DNA of 64,000 bases, taken from positions 27,193,001-27,257,000 of the forward strand of contig CATNEN010000038.1 of the NCBI GenBank assembly GCA_950097015.1. Direction: 5' to 3'. Numbering within the stretch: position 1 is the first letter of the stretch; each line of letters begins with the position of its first letter. This document shows, one piece after another, positions 1 to 8,900 of the stretch. The position numbers and the translations under genes are program-made. Source of the stretch: Macrostomum hystrix. Its lineage: Eukaryota; Platyhelminthes; Macrostomidae. The notes beneath the pieces were generated by a model. The model was not told the origin of the DNA, did no database searches, and worked only from the letters and a program-made list of their open reading frames with translations.

Positions 1-796
1 CCTCATCACTCAGTATCTATGCTAGCCATCGGCCTCATCACTCAGTATCTATGCTATCCATTAGCCTCATCACTCAGTGTCTATGCTATCCATTAGCCTC
101 ATCACTCAGTCTCTATGCTATCCATTAGCCTCATCACTCAGTATCTATGATAGCCATTAGCCTCATCACTCAGTATCTATGCTATCCATTAGCCTCATCT
201 TTTTGACTTACTTGACTTAGCGGCAGGGAGCCTCCATGACGGACGCAGCGAGGAGGCGGCTGATGCCGCCCATATCGCTAACCCCTGGCAGATTAGCCTC
301 ATCACTCAGTATCTATGCTATCCATTAGCCTCATCACTCAGTATCTATGCTATCCATTAGCCTCATCACTCAGTATCTATGCTAGCCATTAGCCTCATCA
401 CTCAGTATCTATGCTAGCCATTAGCCTCATCACTCAGTATCTATGCTAGCCATTAGCCTCATCACTCAGTATCTATGCTAGCCATTAGCCTCATCACTCA
501 GTATCTATGCTAGCCATTGGCCTCATCACTCAGTATCTATGCTAGCCATTAGCCTCATCACTCAGTATCTATGCTAGCCATTAGCCTCATCACTCAGTAT
601 CTATGCTAGCCATTAGCCTCATCACTCAGTATCTATGCTAGCCATTAGCCTCATCACTCAGTATCTATGCTAGCCATTAGCCTCATCACTCAGTATCTAT
701 GCTAGCCATTAGCCTCATCACTCAGTATCTATGCTAGCCATTAGCCCCATCACTCAGTATCTATGCTAGCCATTAGCCTCATCACTCAGTATCTAT
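1..796. repeat. 32-bp minisatellite array (family A, left arm)
   Basis: About 22 copies of a 32-bp unit containing CCTCATCACTCAGTATC run from the window edge, with variants TAGCC/TATCC and GTATC/GTCTC. The array is broken at 200-291 by a foreign fragment. The same array occurs at 20787-21232, where it is followed by the same non-repetitive core, so it is one arm of a dispersed composite repeat and not a locus-specific satellite. Confidence 0.95.
200..291. mobile_element. SINE-like 3' fragment inserted in the 32-bp array
   Basis: This block does not match the array unit. Its right half (AGCGAGGAGGC, then TGCC.CCCAT.TCGCT.AC.CCTG) matches the 3' domain of the tRNA-derived SINEs at 39.2 and 43.6 kb. 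It probably is a diverged or related SINE tail that landed in the array. The tRNA-like head is absent, so the fragment is either 5'-truncated or from a family sharing only the tail. Confidence 0.5.
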
Positions 797-1266
797 GTGT
801 TCTTCATCCTCAACTTTAGTTGAGCGCAGAAAAGGTAGGTGCAATTAATCGGCAGCTCAATAAAAAACGGTTGTCCAGAAAAAACGAAACAAATGCTTTC
901 AGGCCAGAAATTGCTTTGCAGTGGGGAGGGAGGGGAGGAGTGCAAAGAAGTGGCGCAAATACCAGGAAAATTGACAATAAGAAAATTTGCTCTTTTCTAA
1001 GGCACCTAATTATAAATTTTGACAATAAATAATTTAATTCAAGCCGAAACATCGGACAAGCGGTGGCGATGTTCAATAGGAGCCGATAGCGAGCGGACAA
1101 CACTCAGCTCAATCACAAATGATGACGGATGCTGACAAGAATGACAGCTGCTGTTAACAGCGCACTTGCTTAGCAGAGCTGACTGTGTCACCGCTAGATT
1201 GTGCCGCATTGTGAGAACATGTTTAGTTAGTCAGGACCAAGTTAAACAGGTATGACGGATTAGTTG
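797..1266. repeat. non-repetitive core of composite repeat A (copy 1)
   Basis: This 470-bp stretch lies between the 32-bp and the 23-bp arrays. It is repeated almost base for base at 21233-21709, again between the same two arrays. It holds small overlapping ORFs on both strands (for example 820-1032) that show no recognisable domain and are not intact in the same way in both copies. No coding function is claimed. Confidence 0.85.
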
Positions 1267-2649
1267 AGAACAGGTGTGACAATGAGCAGAGAACAGGTGT
1301 GACAATGAGCAGAGAACAGGTGTGACAATGAGCAGAGAACAGGTGTGACAATGAGCAGAGAACAGGTGTGACAATGAGCAGAGAACAGGTGCGACAATGA
1401 GCAGAGAACAGGTGCGACAATGAGCAGAGAACAGGTGTGATAATGAGCAAAGAACAGGTGTGACAATGAGCAGAGAACAGGTGTGACAGTGAGCAGAGAA
1501 CAGGTGTGACAATGAGCAGAGAACAGGTGTGACAGTGAGCAGAGAACAGGTGTGACAATGATGCAAAAAACAGGTGTGACAATGAGCAGAGAACAGGTGT
1601 GACAATGAGCAAAGAACAGGTGTGACAATGAGCAGAGAACGGGTGTGAAAATGAGCAGAGAACAGGTATGACAATGAGCAGAGAACAGGTGTGACAATGA
1701 GCAGAGAACAGGTGCGACAATGAGCAGAGAACAGGTGTGACAATGAGCAGAGAACAGGTGTGACAATGAGAAAAGAACAGGTGTGACAATGAGCAGAGAA
1801 CAGGTGTGACAGTGAGCAGAGAACAGGTGTGACAATGAGCAGAGAACAGGTGTGACAATGAGCAGAGAACAGGTGTGACAATAAGCAGAGAACAGGTGTG
1901 ACAATGAGCAGAGAACAGGTGCGACAATGAGCAGAGAACAGGTGTGACAATGAGCAGAGAACAGGTGTGACAATGAGCAAAGAACAGGTGTGACAATGAA
2001 CAGAGAACAGGTGTGACAATGAGCAGAGAACAGGTGCGACAATGAGCAGAGAACAGGTGTGACAATGAGCAGAGAACAGGTGTGACAATGAGCAAAGAAC
2101 AGGTGTGACAGTGAGCAGAGAACAGGTGTGACAGTGAGCAGAGAACAGGTGTGACAGTGAGCAGAGAACAGGTGTGACAATGAGCAGAGAACAGGTGTGA
2201 CAGTGAGCAGAGAACAGGTGTGACAGTGAGCAGAGAACAGGTGTGACAATGAGCAGAGAACAGGTGTGACAGTGAGCAGAGAACAGGTGTGACAATGAGC
2301 AGAGAACAGGTGTGACAATGAGCAAAGAACAGGTGTGACAATGAGCAGAGAACAGGTGTGACAGTGAGCAGAGAACAGGTGTGACAGTGAGCAGAGAACA
2401 GGTGTGACAGTGAGCAGAGAACAGGTGTGACAATGAGCAGAGAACAGGTGCGACAATGAGCAGAGAACAGGTGTGACAATGAGCAGAGAACAGGTGTGAC
2501 AATGAGCAAAGAACAGGTGTGACAATGAGCAGAGAACAGGTGTGACAGTGAGCAGAGAACAGGTGTGACAGTGAGCAGAGAACAGGTGTGACAATGAGCA
2601 GAGAACAGGTGTGACAATGAGCAGAGAACAGGTGTGACAATGAGCAGAG
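1267..2649. repeat. 23-bp minisatellite array (family A, right arm)
   Basis: About 60 copies of a 23-bp unit built on GAACAGGTGTGACAATGAGC, with variants AGTGAGC and GCGACA. Because 23 is not a multiple of three, each long ORF through it (about 460-490 codons on the minus strand) repeats a 23-residue peptide. These ORFs are by-products of the array. A short version with about five units sits at 21710-21824. Confidence 0.95.
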
Positions 2650-3040
2650 GTTTTGCATGTATAAAAAGTGCAAAAAAAAATTAGCAATTGCTGCCATTTG
2701 TGCAGGCAAAACTGCTGATGTGTGTATAAACTATTTTACATGCATGACACTTTAATAAGCGATTATTGCACCTATAAATCAAACGCTCGTAATGGTATCA
2801 ATATTTCTGCTAAAAATTGTACTATGAAGCATTGTTTCGTCCGTATTTTTTATCCATTAATTTAGTCTACAGGTAATGTCAACTTAAGCCTTATTCGTAT
2901 GAGTTTCCACTTTAAGGGGTCTATTACCCGACGCATTTCCGAAATAGCAGGTCATATGCAGACCCGATGCATTCGTCTACTTAGATATGAAAGCGGGGTC
3001 GGACATGATGCATTCTCGATTCTCGATCGACAGTGTATTT
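2650..3040. other. unique AT-rich spacer
   Basis: Non-repetitive sequence between two minisatellites. I see no convincing ORF, splice pattern or RNA gene in it. Confidence 0.5.
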
Positions 3041-4262
3041 TAGGGCTGGGTGCAGTATTGTAGGGCTGGGTGCAGTATTGTAGGGCTAGGTGCAGTATTG
3101 TAGGGCTGGGTGCAGTATTGTAGGGATGGGTGCAATATTGTAGGGATGGGTGCAGTATTGTAGGGCTGGGTGCAGTATTGTAGGGATGGGTGCAGTATTG
3201 TAGGGCTGGGTGCAGTATTGTAGGGATGGGTGCAGAATTGTAGGGATGGGTGCAGTATTGTAGGGCTGGGTGCAGCATTGTAGGGCTGGGTGCAGTATTG
3301 TAGGGCTGGGTGCAGTATTGTAGGGATGGGTGCAGTATTGTAGGGATGGGTGCAGTATTGTAGGGATGGGTGCAGTATTGTAGGGCTAGGTGCAGTATTG
3401 TAGGGCTGGGTGCAGTATTGTAGGGATGGGTGCAATATTGTAGGGATGGGTGCAGTATTGTAGGGCTGGGTGCAGTATTGTAGGGATGGGTGCAGTATTG
3501 TAGGGCTGGGTGCAGTATTGTAGGGATGGGTGCAGAATTGTAGGGATGGGTGCAGTATTGTAGGGCTGGGTGCAGTATTGTAGGGCTGGGTGCAGTATTG
3601 TAGGGCTGGGTGCAGTATTGTAGGGATGGGTGCAGTATTGTAGGGATGGGTGCAGTATTGTAGGGATGGGTGCAGTATTGTAGGGATGGGTGCAGCATTG
3701 TAGGGCTGGGTGCAGTATTGTAGGGCTGGGTGCAGTATTGTAGGGATGGGTGCAGTATTGTAGGGCTGGGTGCAGTATTGTAGGGCTGGGTGCAGTATTG
3801 TAGGGATGGGTGCAGTATTGTAGGGCTGGGTGCAGTATTGTAGGGCTAGGTGCAGTATTGTAGGGATGGGTGCAGCATTGTAGGGCTGGGTGCAGTATTG
3901 TAGGGCTGGGTGCAGTATTGTAGGGATGGGTGCAGCATTGTAGGGCTGGGTGCAGTATTGTAGGGCTGGGTGCAGTATTGTAGGGCTGGGTGCAGTATTG
4001 TAGGGCTAGGTGCAGTATTGTAGGGATGGGTGCAGCATTGTAGGGCTGGGTGCAGTATTGTAGGGCTGCGTGCAGTATTGTAGGGATGGGTGCAGTATTG
4101 TAGGGCTGGGTGCAGTATTGTAGGGATGGGTGCAGTATTGTAGGGCTGGGTGCAGTATTGTAGGGCTGGGTGCAGTATTGTAGGGATGGGTGCAGCATTG
4201 TAGGGCTGGGTGCAGTATTGTAGGGCTGGGTGCAGTATTGTAGGGATGGGTGCAGTATTGTA
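3041..4262. repeat. 20-bp minisatellite array
   Basis: About 61 copies of a 20-bp unit (TAGGGCTGGGTGCAGTATTG, with GGATGGG and GCATTG variants). Variant order repeats with a 300-bp period: 3121-3360 matches 3421-3660 nearly unit by unit, which shows past block duplication. The long minus-strand ORFs through it are translations of the array. Confidence 0.95.
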
Positions 4263-4413
4263 GGCTTGAGGGCACTATTGAAGGGTTTGACGCAGACAAA
4301 GGCTGAAATTTGGCAGTGAAAACAACGTTCCGACTTTGGCCCTGATTAGGCGTAAATCTATATATTCTGGGCCGGGCGAGACACCCACCTCAGCCCGCTC
4401 ACTTGGACCTGGC

Positions 4414-4469
4414 AGCCAGGTGTACATAGCCAGGTGTACATAGCCAGGTGTACATAGCCAGGTGTACAT
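4414..4469. repeat. 14-bp tandem repeat, four copies
   Basis: Four exact copies of AGCCAGGTGTACAT or its rotation. The flanks on both sides, to about 4860, are otherwise unique and carry no gene I can support. Confidence 0.85.
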
Positions 4470-4869
4470 TCAGTGATACTCATGCTTCTGGTTAGAGTCT
4501 ATTTTTATATATTTATTAAGCAATACTTGAGAACAGTAATTAGAACAGTTTATGACGCATTTTTGCATGCTTGAATGGCAGTCAGTCTGGGTGCAAAAAG
4601 CAGAGAAAATTCAGACAGAATCGTCTAAGGAAACTGGACTTCTACGAGCTATGATATGATAAGAACATTTTTGGGACTGTCTGCCCAGCTACTGTAATAA
4701 ATTGGCTGAGGTGACAACCAGATAGACATATTTGAGTCTTGAACATATTCTGCATGAATAATTGATCAGCCACTGGTGAGAGCAAAAACTAATAAAATAA
4801 CAGTTTCTTTTGGTTATTTATTGATTATGAGAAGCTAATTCACAGGTTATGATATTCAAATTCATCTAC

Positions 4870-5104
4870 TCGAGCAGAATTGCAAAGCTATGCAAGAATT
4901 TCGAGCTCTAAAAGCACTCAAAAATGTGCAGTTGTGATGAATCTCTGGCTGATCACGAGAAAGATCGCCCACAGCAACAATCTCAATGTAGTCAGCGCGG
5001 CAGTCGCTCTCTGTGTCCTGCCCCTCCACAGCAGCACCAGCAGCAGCAGTCGCTGGTATGCTAACAATCAAGTAGCAGCACTCGGACTCGAAGCCGTTAG
5101 TTTT
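4870..5104 (-). CDS. orphan exon candidate with CUB-like pattern
   Basis: On the minus strand a TTTCAG acceptor precedes a 235-bp open stretch that ends at a GA|GTAGAT donor. The peptide has a CC pair, then SDCRADYIEI, then NSCIALQF. This is the order of conserved features in CUB domains (Cys, hydrophobic strand, C..DY.EI, then SN..I.F). It lies beyond the stop codon of the lectin-Ig receptor upstream on the same strand, so it is either part of another gene, an alternative 3' exon, or a relic. No neighbouring exon was found to join it. Confidence is low because the match rests on a few residues. Confidence 0.3.
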
Positions 5105-5171
5105 CTGAAATCAGAGCAGCCTTGAGCACTCATTCAGTTTCGGAAATAAAACGGAAACACTACTGACAAGT

Positions 5172-5428
5172 AGCATTGTAGCCAAGTAGCCATTGTAGCC
5201 AAGTAGCCATTGTAGCCAAGTAGCCATTGTAGCCAAGTAGCCATTGTAGCCAAGTAGCCATTGTAGCCAAGTAGCCATTGTAGCCAAGTAGCCATTGTAG
5301 CCAAGTAGCCATTGTAGCCAAGTAGCCATTGTAGCCAAGTAGCCACTGTAGCCAAGTAGCCACTGTAGCCAAGTAGCCACTGTAGCCAAGTAGCCACTGT
5401 AGCCAAGTAGCCATTGTTGCCAAGTGGC
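5172..5428. repeat. 17-bp minisatellite array
   Basis: About 15 copies of a 17-bp unit (GTAGCCAAGTAGCCATT, later GCCACT). Overlapping minus-strand ORFs of about 100 codons are array translations. Confidence 0.93.
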
Positions 5429-5602
5429 CATCGAGATTAATGGATAAGCAACGTGGCATTTCTCGGACAGGACTGTCCCTGTTTGCTCGCTGAAGTCTAA
5501 GTGACTCGTTGACTCACCTAATTAGCAGGATGGAACACCTCAGGTGACACTTTAGATTCCTCCTGAATGCCTGAGCTTAGGTTGAGCCCGGCTGCTGAAG
5601 GC

Positions 5603-5971
5603 TCAGTTGACGGCACTCGGAGCTGCAATGGAAAGGTTCAGAGCCGTCGGCTTCTGAAGGGCACGATCGCCACATTGTCCTGCACTGACCTTCGAGATGA
5701 GCAGAAAGCATGCAGCGCAGACGACTGACACAACAACGAAAACGATGGTGGCTGAGACAGCAATTGTTTTCGTTGTTGCAGTCGTGAAAGTCATGAGCCC
5801 AGCCCCAGGGCAGTCGAGTCGAGCCATGGTGTAAACAGGTGAGCCGAAAGTCATGTTCTCAGGGAGGTTCTGTGCCGCACTGCAGTTGACAAAGACTTCG
5901 CTCCTGCTCATGTCATGCTCAACACCGCTGTCGAGCGACCACGTGGTAAGGAGGCCCCTGTTGTCTGGCAC
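5603..5971 (-). CDS. receptor last exon: transmembrane helix and short tail
   Basis: Phase-0 exon of 123 codons after a short 67-bp intron (CTGCAG acceptor at 5972). About 65 extracellular residues with two cysteines precede a hydrophobic segment (TIAVSATIVFVVVSVVCAAC and following residues), then basic SKV and a tail of about 25 residues ending at TGA 5603-5605. A GTCAGT donor lies just inside the tail, so alternative splicing of the cytoplasmic end is possible. No ITAM, ITIM or kinase is present, so signalling would need a partner (inference). Confidence 0.75.
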   Translation of the reverse strand: MPDNRGLLTTWSLDSGVEHDMSRSEVFVNCSAAQNLPENMTFGSPVYTMARLDCPGAGLMTFTTATTKTIAVSATIVFVVVSVVCAACFLLISKVSAGQCGDRALQKPTALNLSIAAPSAVN

Positions 5972-8900
5972 CTGCAGTTTCATATAGTACAGTGTGTTGC
6001 AACCAAGTCTTTCAAGAATCATACAGAATGCAACTCACCTGTGAAAGCAGAGAGACATTTTCTCCTTTGAGTTCGCCAGCTTGAAAGTCGCACGTGTGCT
6101 CAGGCATTGGGTGAGAAGCCGATGATCTGAACTGTACCGTTATTCTTGCCATGCTTTTGCAGCTTTCCAGGAATTTTATCGATAGACTCGATGGCGGGTC
6201 TGGCGGAAATTTTGAGGTGCTTTCATAAATTGCTGCTCAAGTATTTGTTATGAGGAGCAAATACGAGTTATTAGAAAAATTCTGGATGCCCACTCACACA
6301 GCACGTTGACTGGGGTCTGCGTCTGCACAGAGCCAAGGCTGCAAGAGTAATTTCCTGAGTGCTCAGAAAGTGCTCGAGCCACTGCTGTCTTGTGATCTTC
6401 AATGCAGGTACCGTTCGGAAGGCAGAGCTGGAGCCCGCTTGAGTTTGAGCACAGCATTGAGCTTTTGCAGTGCAGCTCGCATCTCACATCGAAACTCGAG
6501 TTGACGGCCACAAACTGATCCGCGGAGGCCGCTGAAAAAATATTTTGACCAGCTTGGATGATAAACAGATAAACGAAAAGGGATCGAATGCAGTTTATGT
6601 GACTGAAGTCTCTGTGACGAGTTAATGGTACGGATGCACTCAAAGGCATTGGAATCTAGTATCTATTATCGTTGATGTGGAACGAGTTTATCAACGAGTT
6701 CATGAGTTCCATGAGGCATAGTTGATGGTCAAATTGGCTATTGGCGTTTCAATTGACTTGGCTTTTTGACAACATGCCCGTAGAGATTGTGTCAGTCGAG
6801 GTTTTTTTGCTGTGGTCATTGTGTCAGTTGATGTTTTGTGCTGTGGTCATTGTGTCAGTTGAGGTTTTGTGCTGTGGTCATTGTGTCAGTTGAGGTTTTG
6901 TGCTGTGGTCATTGTGTCAGTTGAGGTTTTGTGCTGTGGTCATTGTGTCAGTTGATGTTTTGTGCTGTGGTCATTGTGTCAGTTGAGGTTTTGTGCTGTG
7001 GTCATTGTGTCAGTTGAGGTTTTGTGCTGTGGTCATTGTCTCAGTTGATGTTTTGTGCGGTGGTCATTGTGTCAGTTGAGGTTTTGTGCTGTGGTCATTG
7101 TGTCAGTTGAGGTTTTGTGCTGTGGTCATTGTGTCAGTCGAGGTTTTGTGCGGTGGTCATTGTGTCAGTTGAGGTTTTGTGCTGTGGTCATTGTGTCAGT
7201 TGAGGTTTTGTTTTGCGCAAAAATGTCTCGCTTTCAGGCCCTTATAATTCTTTAAAAGTTATAAACAAAGTAGAAAATCTGCTCACAGAGCACGGCGACT
7301 GAGGTCTGCTTGCTGACAGAGCCAAGTCTGCAAGAGTACTTTCCAGAATGCTCAGGAAGTGCTCGAGCCACTGCAATCTTGTGATCTGCAATGCAGGTAC
7401 CGTTCGGAAGGCAGAGCTGGAGCCCGCTAGAGTTGAAGCACATCTGTGAGTTGTTGCAGTGCAGCTCGCAGCTCACAGAAAACCTCGACTGGAGGGCCAC
7501 GACCTGAACTACCGAGATCGCTGGAATATAAATTACCATTGAAATTTCAAGCTCATCTTGTGCACTTCCTGCTTAAGAAATTACTTTAAACTGAACTCAC
7601 TCAGTACGCTGACAGTGGATGTTTTTGCAACCGATCCGAATCTGCACCTGTAGTCACCTGAGTGCTTAGGCTGAGCACTGCCAATGTGCAGCTCATGGCC
7701 ATTTATGCAGCTGCCGTTGGGAGAGCACAGCTGCAGCTCGCTTGAGCTCGAGTTGAGATTTACTCCATCGCAGTGCAGCAAGCAGCTCACACTGAACTTT
7801 GAGCTCTGAGGCACCAGCTGAGGCGCTGAGGATTCTGGAGATTTACAAACCATCCAATCGACATTGCTAAATCAAGGAAATTTAGAATTTCCATTTCACA
7901 ACAAAAGGTCTATAGTAAAAGAGCCGAACTCACTCGGATGCACAGTCTGAAGCCTGAGATCTGCGAAGCTCATGAAGTCGTCAGGATAAGATGACCCAGT
8001 AATATCCCTTCGCAGCAGCAAGTGTCTCACCTGGAATTCAGATAAAATCTCAGTGGGATCCAGAACTCATCAGAGCACAACTCAAGGCACAGAGCAGGTC
8101 TCACCTCCGCTAAGCAGTTCACGGTGAAGATCTCACCAGCCTCGATATGCGCCTCATGCTTGCTCACCGTCAGGCCGCACCGTCTCCAGAGCTGCTGAGA
8201 CTCTCTGAACTGGCTGTTCATTTTTCTTGAGCTGCAGTGATCACCTGAGAACAGCTGTCTGCTGCTGCTCGATGTCCAGATCTCGATGTCTTTGGCTCTC
8301 GGGTAGACATGTGTAGCGCCATCTAAAAGTGAGTACTTTCGACTAAGCAGTGGAAGCTGATGTGCATGAAAAAATGGAGCAGTGACTCACCCTCTCTGCC
8401 CTTCACAGTAACTAACCCGATAAGCACAGGCTCATTCAGCATCACTGCGAACCAATGAAATCCTCCGTCTGCTTGGCTTCTGTCTTTGCTGTGGAAGAAT
8501 TCGTAGCTGGGGGTAGAATTCTTTACCGTCTTTTCCTCTTCAGTGGAGCTTCTGTTGCTGAAGCAAGACGTTACTCCGCCGATCGTTTCAAAGGACGACG
8601 ACTGCCACGAGTTGAGTACTTGGTTCCTGCGAATCGGCAACTCACAGGCTGCAGTTGCCATGGAAAATTGCAATTCAGAAAGTAACTCGAGCAATTCTCT
8701 ATTATTCCTTATTGTGTTTAAATTTGCTTTCGGCCTTTATACTTTAACCAATTTCACCAGGTTGTGCTTCTGCATTGTGCTATTTTTTACCGTTTGTCTA
8801 ATTTCTCTGAGCTACGATTCGAAGTGTAAAAATGTCTCGCTTTCAGGCCCTTATAATTCTTTAAAAGTTATAAACAAAGTAGAAAACCTGCTCACAGAGC

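Noticed and set aside
1-796. Regular repeats resembling a CRISPR array
   Set aside because: The units are directly adjacent with no unique spacers, and the organism is a eukaryote. The same holds for every other array in the window.
1223-2709. Three overlapping minus-strand ORFs of about 460-490 codons
   Set aside because: All frames give the same 23-residue peptide repeat from a 23-bp array; this is a consequence of the period and not coding selection.
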